A stretch of DNA of 64,000 bases from Pseudoalteromonas sp. R3 (GCF_004014715.1 NZ_CP034835.1:4216001-4280000), one strand, 5' to 3'; shown: positions 11,005-21,107, counted from the stretch's first letter. Made by a program: numbers and translations. Notes: a model not told the origin generated them from the sequence alone.

Positions 11005-11838
11005 TTAATTACGGTGCATTTTTATGTAAGTCCCCACTTTATCAACTGTGTCGACCCAATAACCATTTTCTGGTGCTTGAAGGTAATGAATTAATTGTGA
11101 CAGCACCTTGCTATCCACACTATAAAGTCCGTTTTCACCTACTTCGTGGCCTGCCAGGATGATCCATTTGTTGTCTTCGCGCAGTGTTTCTATCATCGTT
11201 TTCAACTCCTCAAAGCGCATACCATCCATGCGTATTCCTGTCAGTTGTGCAAAATCAGTGTAGATCGGATCGTTAGCCGTTTCATCGAGCCAGGTGCGCC
11301 CGGAGCTAAAGTGTTTGGCAATCAGAGGCACATAGCTTTTCACCTGAGCGCCGCGACCAACAAAGGTATTGCCACAGGGATAGGCAAAACTTTTTGGCTC
11401 TACACTGAGCTGGGCTTTCAAAAACTGGTTGGTTTTAAGAATGTCCTGTTCCAGCCAGGCAAGGTCCACCTGCTCCAGCCCTTTATCCTGTGCTCTCAGC
11501 CAGGCAAAGTTGCCTGTACACAAATGAGAGCGAGTATGATTGCCGAGTTCATGGCCCGTAGCCACAACTTTACGCCAACCGTTAAGGCGCTCTTGCATCG
11601 GACCGGGCATCACATAAAAGGTGGCCTTCACGCCATACTTGTCTAGAATCGGTACTCCCACATCTAGTTGACTTGCTCTGGCGTCATCAAATGTCAGACT
11701 CACAGCATACCGCGCTCCATTTGGGTAGCTAAATATATCAGCCTGTTGCTGGTCTGTGACCGCCTGAGTGGCGGCCTGAACCACGGTCAGACAAAGCATG
11801 CAGCTTAAGAGAATCAATGGTCGTATCATACTTGTCAT
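11005..11838 (-). CDS. secreted polysaccharide deacetylase (NodB-like)
   Basis: The protein has 277 residues from ATG 11838, chosen because GGAGGG lies 5 nt upstream. A signal peptide spans about 1-23. The NodB metal site is visible: Asp51-Asp52 in SLTFDDAR and His101/His105 in NHTRSH. The family removes N- or O-acetyl groups from polysaccharides such as chitin oligomers, peptidoglycan or poly-GlcNAc; the substrate cannot be read from the sequence. It probably acts in the periplasm or outside the cell. It stands alone between the spc operon and the AsmA-like gene, on the same strand as both. Confidence 0.85.
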   Translation of the reverse strand: MTSMIRPLILLSCMLCLTVVQAATQAVTDQQQADIFSYPNGARYAVSLTFDDARASQLDVGVPILDKYGVKATFYVMPGPMQERLNGWRKVVATGHELGNHTRSHLCTGNFAWLRAQDKGLEQVDLAWLEQDILKTNQFLKAQLSVEPKSFAYPCGNTFVGRGAQVKSYVPLIAKHFSSGRTWLDETANDPIYTDFAQLTGIRMDGMRFEELKTMIETLREDNKWIILAGHEVGENGLYSVDSKVLSQLIHYLQAPENGYWVDTVDKVGTYIKMHRN

Positions 11839-11972
11839 ACATCCCTCCACAAGAAAGATATAGTTTATATTTCAGTCAGAATTGTATTCTGACAAACCTG
11901 ATTAGATTAAAAGACTTAAGGTTTTCTGAAGAAAGCTTATGGAGGGATTAACGTGATGAATTTGTTGTATAA

Positions 11973-11998
11973 CATACCGGGCACCTAAGCCCGGTATG
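11973..11998 (-). terminator. hairpin terminator after the AsmA-like gene
   Basis: A perfect 10-bp stem (CATACCGGGC / GCCCGGTATG) with a 6-nt loop lies 18 bp after the stop codon. The T-tract is weak (TTATAC), so termination may be partial. Confidence 0.6.
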
Positions 11999-12015
11999 AG
12001 AACTCTTGCTATTTA

Positions 12016-13965
12016 TTAGCCGCCAAAAAAGCCTTTCAACTTGTCTTTAAGCTTGTCTTTTACCGCGTCTTTGGCTTTGTCTTTAGCCGCGCCACTCAGG
12101 TCCAGCTTAGTTTCCACCTTATGGAATGGGCCCTTAATTCTGACTGGCACTTTAAAGCCGGTGCTGTCGTCCTGGCTCTGCTGACCTTCAATGGTATCAA
12201 CAATGCCGGTAACAACCCGATAGTTCACAAAGGTTTTTGGTAAGTCAACTTCCCCTTCACCGGTAATGCGGATCAAAGGGCTTGCCAAATTCAGGTCACG
12301 GTTGCGGCCCACGCCGTTAAGAAACTGAAAGCTGCCAGTCAGTGCTGAGAAGTCCGTTTTCTGGTTTGGATCAAAGTCAGCATTGATGCCCTCAGAGACA
12401 GAAGAAAAGTTCCCTTTAAGCATCTCTTTGCCTTTACGTACCATTTCGGCCAGGTTGGCGCCTTTAATGCCCCCGTCTTTAAACTCAAACGCCAGCTCCC
12501 CGGCCAGCGCCGAGACAAACTGTTTCTGGCTCATCCCCCGGGTTTCCAGGTCCCAATTCAGGCTCCCTTTACCCAGCACCTTGTCAAAACCAATTGCATC
12601 AGTCAGAAGCGGTTCGGCATTGATATTATTAAGGGCAAAGTTGGTAGTGATTTGATACGGCTTAGTCGCAGCGTTGACATGAACCACCCCTTTACCACTG
12701 CCTTCATAAGCTGCAAACTTATCCATAGACAGTTTTGCTTTTCCCTTATTCAGTGCAACAGAAAACTGGTTAGTACCTAGCTTAATTTCTCTTGCACGCA
12801 AGCCACTGGAGCGGATCACCACCTTGGCGTCCAGCATATTCAGTGCCGACAAATCCATTTCGCTGTCGTCCCAGACAATAGGTTGAGGCTCACCCGGTGC
12901 GCTGTCTGGCTGCTTGGGTGCCTCAACCGGCTCTGGCAAATAAGGATTGAGATCCAGCATACCCAGGTCAACATCGGCCGTCACACCCAGACGTTCGCCG
13001 AGCTTAATCTCACTACGCCCCTGAATATCGAGCTTGTCCAGTTTGGCTTTTAATGACTGTAATGAGAATACATCATTGGCAAAACGCATTTCTCCTGCCA
13101 CTTCGAACTGATTAAAAGCCTCTGGTTTGGCTTTTAAGTCAACCTTTTGCCATTGCGCAATGTCTTTTACTGAATCACCAGACAGCTTCAATGCACCGCT
13201 AAAAACTTGGCCCTGCTGCGCAATCAGACCATCAAAGGTCATATTTACCAGGCGCGATTCCAGCGCCTGTGCAAAACTAAAGTCTTTGCTTTCTATAGCC
13301 TTAGCTGGCGTATCAACCGTCATGTTAAGAGCAAATGTTTCTCCCTGAAAGGTGACTTTCCCATCCAATTCCAGCGCCTTATAAAGAGAGGGTAAAGTTA
13401 TAGTGAGTGCCAATTCGGAAAGCGTATGACGCGCACCTGATGTTTCATCGGCGTAAATCAGCTCGCCACCATAAATAGCGACTTCACCAAGAGCGACATC
13501 AAACCCTGTTGGTAATGCCACTGGACCTGATGATGTCGGTGTTGGTTCTGCTGGCTGAGCCGAAGTAGTGCCCTTACCCAGAGCCAGTACCCAGTTGGCC
13601 TGGCCTGCGGCATTTTTCTCCAGTAGAATTTTCGGATTGCGGATCACGAACTGCTCCAACTTAAACTCTCCTGAAAGCAGCGAAACCCAAGGAATGTGCA
13701 CGGCCAGCTGCTCCATCGTCAGCATGTGGGGCTGACTGCCACCAGGCATATTGTCAAAACGCACATCATTTAGAGTAATGTTCAGCCGCGGAAAAACACT
13801 GAGCTCGCTGTCACCTGCAATTGCCAGCTTACGGCCGGTATTCGCTTCGACCTGCTGCTCTAACTGCGCAATTATCGTGGAAGTCGGGATTAGCATCGGA
13901 GCGACAACTAAGGCAACCAACAGCAATAACACCAAAGCGCCTATCAGTTTGAGCACGCGTTTCAT
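12016..13965 (-). CDS. AsmA family envelope protein
   Basis: The 649-residue protein starts at ATG 13965, six bases after AAGGAAG. One N-terminal membrane anchor (about 4-27) is followed by a long periplasmic part. The AsmA N-terminal pattern (GRKLAIAGDSELSVFPRLNI, then LDVRF-like blocks) is clear, and the C-terminal AsmA region is near 460-600. A Lys/Asp-rich repeat tail (KDKAKDAVKDKLKDKLKG) closes the protein. AsmA-like proteins are bridge-like lipid-transfer proteins linking inner and outer membranes; the exact role of this one is inferred. Confidence 0.85.
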   Translation of the reverse strand: MKRVLKLIGALVLLLLVALVVAPMLIPTSTIIAQLEQQVEANTGRKLAIAGDSELSVFPRLNITLNDVRFDNMPGGSQPHMLTMEQLAVHIPWVSLLSGEFKLEQFVIRNPKILLEKNAAGQANWVLALGKGTTSAQPAEPTPTSSGPVALPTGFDVALGEVAIYGGELIYADETSGARHTLSELALTITLPSLYKALELDGKVTFQGETFALNMTVDTPAKAIESKDFSFAQALESRLVNMTFDGLIAQQGQVFSGALKLSGDSVKDIAQWQKVDLKAKPEAFNQFEVAGEMRFANDVFSLQSLKAKLDKLDIQGRSEIKLGERLGVTADVDLGMLDLNPYLPEPVEAPKQPDSAPGEPQPIVWDDSEMDLSALNMLDAKVVIRSSGLRAREIKLGTNQFSVALNKGKAKLSMDKFAAYEGSGKGVVHVNAATKPYQITTNFALNNINAEPLLTDAIGFDKVLGKGSLNWDLETRGMSQKQFVSALAGELAFEFKDGGIKGANLAEMVRKGKEMLKGNFSSVSEGINADFDPNQKTDFSALTGSFQFLNGVGRNRDLNLASPLIRITGEGEVDLPKTFVNYRVVTGIVDTIEGQQSQDDSTGFKVPVRIKGPFHKVETKLDLSGAAKDKAKDAVKDKLKDKLKGFFGG

Positions 13966-14067
13966 ATCTCTTCCTTTAAAAATATTCAATGACTCATTCT
14001 ATGATAGCGATTTGGTCGATAAATTCACCTTAACCCGGGAAGATTTTTCAATCTGGACTATCTCGCA

Positions 14068-14095
14068 TTGCACTTGCGGGAGATCACGGTATGAT
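14068..14095 (+). promoter_or_regulatory. candidate sigma70 promoter for the 14177 gene
   Basis: TTGCAC, a 16-bp spacer and TATGAT lie 82 bp upstream of the start codon. This is a reasonable sigma70 match on the correct strand; there is no experimental support. Confidence 0.45.
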
Positions 14096-14176
14096 CCACG
14101 CCCTTGTCAGTTTTACCGACCTTTCGCTAAACTGAATAGTCTGTATTTAACCCTCTAGTTGGAGAACCGCTGCGAC

Positions 14177-15343
14177 ATGAAGAAGCTGCTCATTTCACCG
14201 TCGAACATGGCTTTGGGCGAACAAGAAAGTCAGATTTACCAGAACATCCTGAAACAGGCGACCGAAATCAGTCTCAACCTGATGGCCGTAAAGGTCGAAA
14301 ATCATCCGGAAGACTTTCTGGGATGGTGCTATGAGCTGTTGGATGTGGCAAAGAACCGTATTAATTTTGATCTGCTTGACGACCATCAATTGCCTATCGT
14401 GAAGAAGCTTCAGGATATGCTGATCAGTGCCATCAGCTTTTTGCAGCTAAAAACCTTACGTATTGCGCCCTGGCCTGTGATCTGTGAATTCATTCGTCAA
14501 CGTGAGACAGAGTTGGCATTGGACGAGCAACTTAAGCTGATTGACTACCTGGCCCCACTGCGTGCGACTCCATTACAAGACATGATCAGCGAAGATCGCC
14601 TGGCGTTCAGTGGTAAGCATGCCGCCAGCCTGGATACCAGTGTGTATCAGTTTGATGTCGAGTGGTTTGCCTCAACAAAAAGTGCCAAAGGGTTCCATCA
14701 GTTACTCGCCGACTTACCCGGTGAGTTTGATACTGCACTAGCCCATATCCCACTGGAAGGCGAAGTAACAGCGCAGCATTATCAGGAGTTTGTAGTGGCT
14801 TACCTGATGGCATTTAGTCACAGCGATGAAAAACCGACTCTGGCACCCGCGACTCGCCTGTTGGCTATGCGTCGCCCGGATGTGTTCACACCACTGGTCA
14901 ACAGTAAGCTCGACGCCCTGTGTCAAGCATTGGGGGTTGCGAAACTGACCAACCGAGATTTCGAACGCTACTGGCAGGACGTGGTTGTTACCATCAATAA
15001 AATGCCCTGGTTTACAACAGGTACTGCTGCAGACGACTCTGAAGCCCGTCTGCTTGCCATCAAGGCTTTACTGCCATGCCTGTTCTATTATGTAGACAAA
15101 GATACGCCGCAGAGCTCAAACTATTACAAACTACTGAACAAGCCCAAACGGACAACAAGCAGTGGTGGAACCAAAACTGCTCGTCGCTCCAAAGAGTCAG
15201 CAGAAACCCTGGTTGATCGCGCATTAAGTGACGACAGCATTCCGGAACATATCCGAGCCAAACGCGACTCCATTATTGCTGAAGTAGAAAAAGGCCGTAG
15301 TGTCGATGAAACCATTTCACTGATGCGTGCCATTTTCGGATAA
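14177..15343 (+). CDS. conserved-looking protein of unknown function, 388 aa
   Basis: No family was recognised. ATG 14177 is preferred over an upstream TTG (14159) that falls in the likely ribosome-binding region. The protein is soluble-looking, with no signal peptide or membrane segment, rich in helices and acidic. A basic Ser/Thr-rich linker (about 325-350, with KPKRTTSSGGTKTARRSKES) joins a main body to a short C-terminal helical module (LVDRALSDDSIPEHIRAKRD). This layout suggests a cytoplasmic protein with a flexible tail, but nothing more specific. It has its own candidate promoter and flanks a divergent AsmA-like gene. Confidence 0.7.
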   Translation: MKKLLISPSNMALGEQESQIYQNILKQATEISLNLMAVKVENHPEDFLGWCYELLDVAKNRINFDLLDDHQLPIVKKLQDMLISAISFLQLKTLRIAPWPVICEFIRQRETELALDEQLKLIDYLAPLRATPLQDMISEDRLAFSGKHAASLDTSVYQFDVEWFASTKSAKGFHQLLADLPGEFDTALAHIPLEGEVTAQHYQEFVVAYLMAFSHSDEKPTLAPATRLLAMRRPDVFTPLVNSKLDALCQALGVAKLTNRDFERYWQDVVVTINKMPWFTTGTAADDSEARLLAIKALLPCLFYYVDKDTPQSSNYYKLLNKPKRTTSSGGTKTARRSKESAETLVDRALSDDSIPEHIRAKRDSIIAEVEKGRSVDETISLMRAIFG

Positions 15344-15367
15344 TTGCACCATTCGCTCAGATATTCG

Positions 15368-15385
15368 GGCAGCGTTCCTGCTGCC
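15368..15385 (+). terminator. weak hairpin after the 14177 gene
   Basis: A 6-bp GC-rich stem (GGCAGC / GCTGCC) with a 6-nt loop lies 25 bp after the stop. It is followed by TGATTATTG rather than a clean T-run. Confidence 0.4.
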
Positions 15386-15586
15386 TGATTATTGTGCAAC
15401 ATAGAACATATCTGCACCAGCTGCGTGCATACTCAGCCCCGCTCAGGTCTACAAAAACCCACTCCAAGCTAAAACTATATTTATAAAAATCAAAAATATA
15501 AAACCAATAAAGCATAATTTATTCAATACTGGCTTAGCCATTGCAACCTCCCGCACGACAACTACTTGTGCTCCTGAGGACTCTAC

Positions 15587-16273
15587 ATGAATAATAAATA
15601 CTCACTTTTCTGTGCAATTTCACTGCTACTTACCCATGCGCATGCATCCGCGGATAGTGCCGGCTCTGTCAGCGCCAACGTGGCTGCCAGCTCCAACTAT
15701 TTCTGGCGCGGCATTACCCAATCGGATGATGGTGCCGCCATTTCAGGTGGGCTGGATTATGACAGCGGCACAGGCTTTTACCTGGGCACCTGGGCATCCA
15801 ACGTGGATTTTGGTGATGCCGCCAGCACCAGCTACGAGTTAGATCTCTATGCGGGATTCAGTGGCGAGTTCAATCAAGTGAGCTATGACGTGGGCTATAT
15901 TCACTATGCCTATCCGGACGCAGCAGGAAATATCGACTTTGGTGAACTCTACGCCTCTCTGGGCTGGGAATTTATCACCTTCAAACTGAGCCACCTGACT
16001 ACCGCCCAGGATGATTCCACCGCAGAAGAAGACATGTTATATCTGGAACTGAACGCAGCATTTTCGGTATTCACAGAATCTGAACTGGGCCTGCATATTG
16101 GACGCTCCAGTGGTGATACCGTCATGGAATGGACGGGTGAGGATGATAGCTATATGGATTATGGCGTCAGTTTAAGCACCGGAGGGCTCACGCTGGGGTT
16201 AGTGAAAACGGACCTTGATGCCGATGATGACATCAAGGCTTATGTAAGTTATGCACTGGATTTTACGCTCTGA
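15587..16273 (+). CDS. TorF-family putative porin
   Basis: The 228-residue protein has a signal peptide (about 1-22) and the typical opening of the proteobacterial TorF/Gcw_chp family: SVSANVAASSNYFWRGITQS, then a Gly-rich short barrel. It ends in alternating strands with a final Leu. The family is thought to form outer-membrane pores; the substrate is unknown. A strong AGGA-type ribosome site (TGAGGAC) precedes the ATG. The 240 bp upstream are A/T rich and probably hold its promoter. Confidence 0.85.
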   Translation: MNNKYSLFCAISLLLTHAHASADSAGSVSANVAASSNYFWRGITQSDDGAAISGGLDYDSGTGFYLGTWASNVDFGDAASTSYELDLYAGFSGEFNQVSYDVGYIHYAYPDAAGNIDFGELYASLGWEFITFKLSHLTTAQDDSTAEEDMLYLELNAAFSVFTESELGLHIGRSSGDTVMEWTGEDDSYMDYGVSLSTGGLTLGLVKTDLDADDDIKAYVSYALDFTL

Positions 16274-16291
16274 GTCCAGCTCCTCACTGGC

Positions 16292-17179
16292 CTAAGGCAC
16301 ACTATGACCAGTCGATGCCTGCCAGATACGATACCATTGCTCACGGGATAAAGTCAGCGTACGTGCCGCCACGGCCGTACGTACCCGCTCAATGTTACCT
16401 GTGCCCAATACCACGGACGGCTTACTTGGGTGCATTAACAACCAGGCATAAATCACCGCATCGATGCCACTGACACCCACTTCTTCAGCCACTTCACTGA
16501 GACAAGCCCGCAAACGCACCGCCTTGTCATCTTGTGATGCAAATAGGCGTCCCCCGGCCAATGGCGACCAAAGCATAGGAGGAATACCCAACTGCTGACA
16601 CTGATCTAAGGTGCCGTCATCCAGCGCCTTCATCTCATAGGGCGAAAACTCGACCTGGTTAGTCACGAGCTTAAAATCAAGACGAGACTGCAGCAGATTC
16701 AGCTGAGAAGGAGTGAAGTTAGACACCCCAAAGTGCAGTACATCACCATTTTGCTTGAGTGTGTTAAACGCCTCAGCAACTTCGTCAGCATTCATCAGGT
16801 AATCAGGACGGTGGATCAGCAGTGTATCGATCCGATCTGTGCCAAAGTGCTGTAAAGACTGCTGCGCTGAGGCAATGATATGCGCTTTACTGGAGTCGTA
16901 GTGGTTGGCTTTACCCGCAAGCCCCTTACTCGCCAGAGCCGGGCGAATGCCACATTTAGTGATAATGCTGATCTGCTCGCGAACCGATGGCTGCAACGCC
17001 AGAGCACGACCAAAGGCCGCCTCACATTCGTACTGGCCGTAAATATCGGCATGATCGGTATCTCGCACCCCCAACTCTGTAAGCTGCTTCACAAAATCCA
17101 GAGTCTGGGCCGGGCTGTACTGCCAGTCCAGTAGACGCCAGAATCCGGCGACCAAATCGCCCATTACCTTGTTTGTCAT
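16292..17179 (-). CDS. ydhF: aldo/keto reductase, YdhF-like
   Basis: The 295-residue protein matches E. coli YdhF along its length: [17 protein letters not shown] near the N-terminus, [18 protein letters not shown], and [17 protein letters not shown]. The aldo/keto reductase tetrad (Asp and Tyr of DHADIY, Lys of TKCG, His of IHRPD) is in place, so an NADPH-dependent carbonyl reductase is expected. Its ATG overlaps the purT stop as ATGA, so the two are probably translationally coupled. Confidence 0.85.
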   Translation of the reverse strand: MTNKVMGDLVAGFWRLLDWQYSPAQTLDFVKQLTELGVRDTDHADIYGQYECEAAFGRALALQPSVREQISIITKCGIRPALASKGLAGKANHYDSSKAHIIASAQQSLQHFGTDRIDTLLIHRPDYLMNADEVAEAFNTLKQNGDVLHFGVSNFTPSQLNLLQSRLDFKLVTNQVEFSPYEMKALDDGTLDQCQQLGIPPMLWSPLAGGRLFASQDDKAVRLRACLSEVAEEVGVSGIDAVIYAWLLMHPSKPSVVLGTGNIERVRTAVAARTLTLSREQWYRIWQASTGHSVP

Positions 17180-18363
17180 AAAATTGTGCCTATGGTTGAA
17201 CTCACTCTTTTCGCTTTTTCTGTGGCCAGTTCACAGCTTTGATCACGCGCCAGTGCAACCCCCATTCGGCGCCGACCCGCCACTTCCGGTTTACCAAACA
17301 ACCGTAAGTCGGTATTCGCTTCACTAAGGGCCTCGGCGACCTGAGTAAAACTCAGTTGCTGTGACGTACCGTCGACCAGTATAACACTGGATGCCGACGG
17401 GCCGTGACACTGAATATTGGGAACAGGCAAGCCCAAAATGGCCCGAACATGCAGGGCAAATTCACTCAAATCCTGAGAGATCAGGGTCACCATGCCGGTG
17501 TCATGAGGACGTGGAGAGACTTCACTGAAATACACCTCGTCATCTTTGATAAAGAGTTCAACCCCGAACAGGCCTCGTCCACCCAGCGCCTCAGTAACCT
17601 GTTCAGCCATTACTTTGGCACGCGCCAAAGCTAACTCCGACATCGCTTGTGGTTGCCAGCTTTGCTGATAGTCACCATCCTGTTGCACATGTCCAATGGG
17701 CTCACAAAAGCTGGTGCCATTGATATGGCGGATGGTCAACAGGGTAATTTCATAATCGAAGTCGACAAAGCCTTCAACTATCACTCTGCCCTGACCTGCA
17801 CGTCCCCCCTGCTGCGCATACTCCCATGCAGCCTCAAGATCAGCCTCACTGCGCACCACGCTTTGGCCTTTACCAGACGAACTCATAATAGGTTTGATCA
17901 CACAAGGCATGCCTATCTCAGCGACCGCACTGATAAACTCCTGTTGTGTATCAACAAACCGGTAGGGCGACGTTGCCAAACCCAGTTCTTCCGCGGCCAG
18001 CCGGCGGATCCCCTCACGGTTCATGGTCAACTGCGTGGCTTTCGCTGAGGGCACAACGGTAAAGCCCTGTTGCTCCAGCGCCACTAAGGTGTCGGTTGCA
18101 ATGGCTTCAATCTCGGGGACAATATAGTCCGGCTGCTCTTGCTCAATGACAGCTGCCAGCTTGTCACCATCGAGCATCGACAGAGTGTAGCTGCGATCAG
18201 CAACTTGCATCGCTGGCGCATGGTCATAACGATCCAGTACCACCACCTCAGCGCCAAGTCGTTTAAACTCAATCACCACTTCTTTACCCAGCTCGCCACC
18301 ACCACACAATAAGACTTTGCATGACGTCGCACTAAATGGTGTCCCAAGAGGTTTTACTTTCAT
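17176..18363 (-). CDS. purT: formate-dependent phosphoribosylglycinamide formyltransferase
   Basis: From ATG 18363 (after AAGGATC) the protein has 395 residues, like E. coli PurT. Longer in-frame reading to 18468 lacks PurT similarity. The ATP-grasp core is evident: [38 protein letters not shown], then the metal/ATP site [20 protein letters not shown]. It makes formyl-GAR from formate, ATP and GAR in purine synthesis. It forms a two-gene unit with the aldo/keto reductase. Confidence 0.95.
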   Translation of the reverse strand: MKVKPLGTPFSATSCKVLLCGGGELGKEVVIEFKRLGAEVVVLDRYDHAPAMQVADRSYTLSMLDGDKLAAVIEQEQPDYIVPEIEAIATDTLVALEQQGFTVVPSAKATQLTMNREGIRRLAAEELGLATSPYRFVDTQQEFISAVAEIGMPCVIKPIMSSSGKGQSVVRSEADLEAAWEYAQQGGRAGQGRVIVEGFVDFDYEITLLTIRHINGTSFCEPIGHVQQDGDYQQSWQPQAMSELALARAKVMAEQVTEALGGRGLFGVELFIKDDEVYFSEVSPRPHDTGMVTLISQDLSEFALHVRAILGLPVPNIQCHGPSASSVILVDGTSQQLSFTQVAEALSEANTDLRLFGKPEVAGRRRMGVALARDQSCELATEKAKRVSSTIGTIL

Positions 18364-18451
18364 GACTTGATCCTTAATAACGTTCAACAGATTGGTACAA
18401 ACAGTAGCACACTTTGCACTGGCAGCATTGCAAACCAGATAAACGAACCGC

Positions 18452-19114
18452 TTAGCTAATATCCACAATCGCAGTATAAGCAGGACCGTCGAGCAGGCTC
18501 AAAGTCAGCTCATCTTTGGATTGTAAAGCTCCTACCCCTTTGGGTGTGCCAGTCATAACGATGTCACCTGGTAACAAGGTAAAATATCGGGCACATGCCT
18601 TTAACAGGGTATGCAGGTTAAAAATCATCAGGCTGCTGTCTCCGCGCTGCTTTAACTGGCCATTTTGCCAAAATGCATAATGCAACACGCTGCTCTCACT
18701 CAATCCATCAACCGGCCTGAATGGTGTAAGGCTACAGCTGTTATCATACGCTTTCGCACATTCCCAGGGATGTCCCTGTTGCTTCAACTCAGACTGTAAA
18801 TCCCTTAACGTCAGATCCAGCCCCGTGGCGATACCACTGATGTGCTCTAATGGTGCACTTGTATTGTGGTCTATCCGACTACCTACCAGAAGTACCAACT
18901 CAGCTTCGTAGTGATGCTCACCCAGTGTGCTATTAAGCCTCAGTGGTGATTGAAAGTGGCAGAACGCCGTCGCGGGTTTGATAAAAAGTAATGGGCTATC
19001 CGGTATCGGGTTATTGAGTTCTTTGGCGTGTGCAACATAGTTACGACCCACACACACCGCTTTACCAACTGGTAATGCAATCGACTCACCCGATTCCCAT
19101 ACATGCTTATACAT
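18452..19114 (-). CDS. fumarylacetoacetate hydrolase family protein
   Basis: The 220-residue protein starts at ATG 19114, five bases after GGAGG. It has the FAH-family pattern [15 protein letters not shown], the acidic metal ligands in [10 protein letters not shown] and GLDLTLRD, and the C-terminal [13 protein letters not shown]. Relatives act as acylpyruvate hydrolases or oxaloacetate tautomerase/decarboxylases; the substrate is not decidable here. It lies 88 bp upstream of purT on the same strand. Confidence 0.85.
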   Translation of the reverse strand: MYKHVWESGESIALPVGKAVCVGRNYVAHAKELNNPIPDSPLLFIKPATAFCHFQSPLRLNSTLGEHHYEAELVLLVGSRIDHNTSAPLEHISGIATGLDLTLRDLQSELKQQGHPWECAKAYDNSCSLTPFRPVDGLSESSVLHYAFWQNGQLKQRGDSSLMIFNLHTLLKACARYFTLLPGDIVMTGTPKGVGALQSKDELTLSLLDGPAYTAIVDIS

Positions 19115-19366
19115 AGTGACCTCCATTCAGAATTGAGCGGCTATTTTAGCGGATCCCAGTGCAGTAGCAGAGTGCTTGTCGCTAATGTTCAATATAACCA
19201 ATAGGAATAACCTGCACATTTTTACTCTAGCCTGCAAAGGTAAAGTAAAATTGCCGTCAGACCATCGCTAGCTTTACATTGTGCCTGCACACTGAATGTC
19301 GGTCTGTTGCAAGGAAAACGCAGTCACGATATAACAAATTATAAACAAAAAAGATAAAGGTAAATC

Positions 19367-20044
19367 ATGAAACAACATGCGAACGTGCCCCTCAACGACT
19401 TTATTGAATATCCACAGGAAGAGATGCTCAACCGCGCCACTGCATTTCTGGATGAAGCCAAACGTCGTCATACCATCCGCAGCTTTAGCGACCGTCCAGT
19501 ACCCAAAGCAATTATTGAAGCCTGCATAAAAACCGCAGGCTCTGCGCCCAGTGGTGCTAACCACCAGCCATGGCATTTTGTTGCTATCCACAGCCAGGAC
19601 GTAAAGCAGCAGATCCGAGCCGCTGCAGAACAACAGGAGCAGGCATTTTATGAAGGTCGTGCAGGTGAAGAGTGGCTCGATGCGTTAAAACCGCTGGGTA
19701 CCGATGCAGACAAACCTTATCTGGAACATGCTCCCTGGTTGATCGCTATCTTCAGCCAGAAAAAAGGCGGTATCCACACGGAAGATAAAAATACTAACTA
19801 CTATGTGCACGAATCCGTTGGCATTGCCACCGGTTTTCTTATTCAGGCCTTACACCATGCAGGCCTGGCGACACTGACCCACACCCCTAAACCCATGAGC
19901 TTTCTGACCGAAATCTGCCAACGGGATAAGGAAAATGAGCGTCCATATATGCTGTTAATTGCTGGTTATCCTGCTGAAGATGCCACTGTTCCGGAGCATG
20001 CCCTGGTTAAAAAGCCGCTTGAGGAGATTGCGACTTTTCTGTAG
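19367..20044 (+). CDS. nitroreductase-fold flavoprotein resembling iodotyrosine deiodinase
   Basis: The 225-residue protein carries the FMN-binding start RRHTIRSFSDRPVP and SAPSGANHQPWHFV. Unlike ordinary nitroreductases it keeps the lid of vertebrate iodotyrosine deiodinase: Glu91 and Tyr95 spaced by four, and Lys116 in the KPYLEHAP segment, the three residues that clamp the halotyrosine zwitterion. The C-terminal region (VGIATGFLIQALHHAGLATL, GYPAEDATVP) also aligns with that family. A reductive dehalogenation of halotyrosines is therefore likely, as shown for some bacterial homologues. Its 3' end overlaps the convergent adaptor gene by 38 bp. Confidence 0.8.
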   Translation: MKQHANVPLNDFIEYPQEEMLNRATAFLDEAKRRHTIRSFSDRPVPKAIIEACIKTAGSAPSGANHQPWHFVAIHSQDVKQQIRAAAEQQEQAFYEGRAGEEWLDALKPLGTDADKPYLEHAPWLIAIFSQKKGGIHTEDKNTNYYVHESVGIATGFLIQALHHAGLATLTHTPKPMSFLTEICQRDKENERPYMLLIAGYPAEDATVPEHALVKKPLEEIATFL

Positions 20045-21107
20045 CCACAGGTAATGCCGTCGGTGACCCCATTACCAGGTGCTCACCGGCGAGCAAACCA
20101 CTGACCACTTCAACCTCATCGCCATATTCATTGCCCAGACGAATAAACCGGCTCTGAACCTGCCCGTTATGCAACACCTCCACTTTGCTAAGCTGCCCAT
20201 ACTGTTGGACTAAAGATTTGGGGATCAGCACAGCTGGGCGAGGGGCGACTGGAAGCTTCAGCATTGCATACATTCCTGGGATCACTCCCTGCATCCACTG
20301 CATATCCAGCTTAACCGTAAAACTTCTCGCCCCACTATCAGCTACAGGCACCAGCTCACTGATGGTGGCGTACTGGGTTGCCTCTGCAGCCGGAATACTG
20401 ATTTGGTGACGAGCGCCCACTGTCAGCTCCGTGAGCAAGCGCTCCCTGACCGACACTTCAACCTGCAGTTGTGCCGGGTTATAGATTGAGACTAACGGTG
20501 ACCCAGGATTGAGCATGGCACCAGGTTCTTGCAAACGTGCCACCAGCGTACCCGAAATAGGCGCTTTGACCTGGGTATAACTCAATGCCACTTCTGCACC
20601 TCTATACTGCTGCTGCAGAACCGACTCTCTGGCTGTCAGCTCATTGACCTGAGTTTGCCACTCATCGACCTGATTATGCGCAACCAAACCTTTGAGCTGC
20701 AAAGCCTGCGCACGCGCCAGCTGTTTTCGTGCTTGCGTCAATTGTGCCAAGTTGGCCTGCTGCTGCGCCTTGACCGCTCGTAGCTGCGCACGCAGATCTG
20801 CATCATCAAGAGTTGCAATCAATTGTCCCGCCTGGATTGTGTCTCCGGAGCGCACTGTCAAACTTTTGAGCTGCGCCAGTACGCGGCTTGCAACAACCGT
20901 ATTGTGTTTTGCGATCACACTGCCCGGGATTTCCTCAACATCGTGAACCAGCCGCTGCTCAACGACATGGGTAGTTAACTGAGGCGCAGGTGTCAGCCGC
21001 TTTTCTCCCGGTGGTGTCGCGCGATTAAACAGTCCGGCCATCCAGGCTACTGCGAGTAACAATAGCAGTATGGCCGCAATCGGGCGCAACAGGCGAATCT
21101 TAAACAT
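20007..21107 (-). CDS. RND efflux periplasmic adaptor (HlyD/AcrA-like)
   Basis: From ATG 21107 the protein has 366 residues: an N-terminal membrane anchor (about 5-23), a biotinyl-lipoyl domain with VVASRVLAQLKSLTVRSGD, a coiled-coil hairpin (about 100-165, QQANLAQLTQARKQLARAQA), the return lipoyl half (VKAPISGTLVARLQEPGAML) and a beta-barrel. It bridges the inner-membrane pump to an outer-membrane channel, which is not encoded here. The start overlaps the permease stop by 8 bp, so the two are translationally coupled. Confidence 0.9.
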   Translation of the reverse strand: MFKIRLLRPIAAILLLLLAVAWMAGLFNRATPPGEKRLTPAPQLTTHVVEQRLVHDVEEIPGSVIAKHNTVVASRVLAQLKSLTVRSGDTIQAGQLIATLDDADLRAQLRAVKAQQQANLAQLTQARKQLARAQALQLKGLVAHNQVDEWQTQVNELTARESVLQQQYRGAEVALSYTQVKAPISGTLVARLQEPGAMLNPGSPLVSIYNPAQLQVEVSVRERLLTELTVGARHQISIPAAEATQYATISELVPVADSGARSFTVKLDMQWMQGVIPGMYAMLKLPVAPRPAVLIPKSLVQQYGQLSKVEVLHNGQVQSRFIRLGNEYGDEVEVVSGLLAGEHLVMGSPTALPVATEKSQSPQAAF

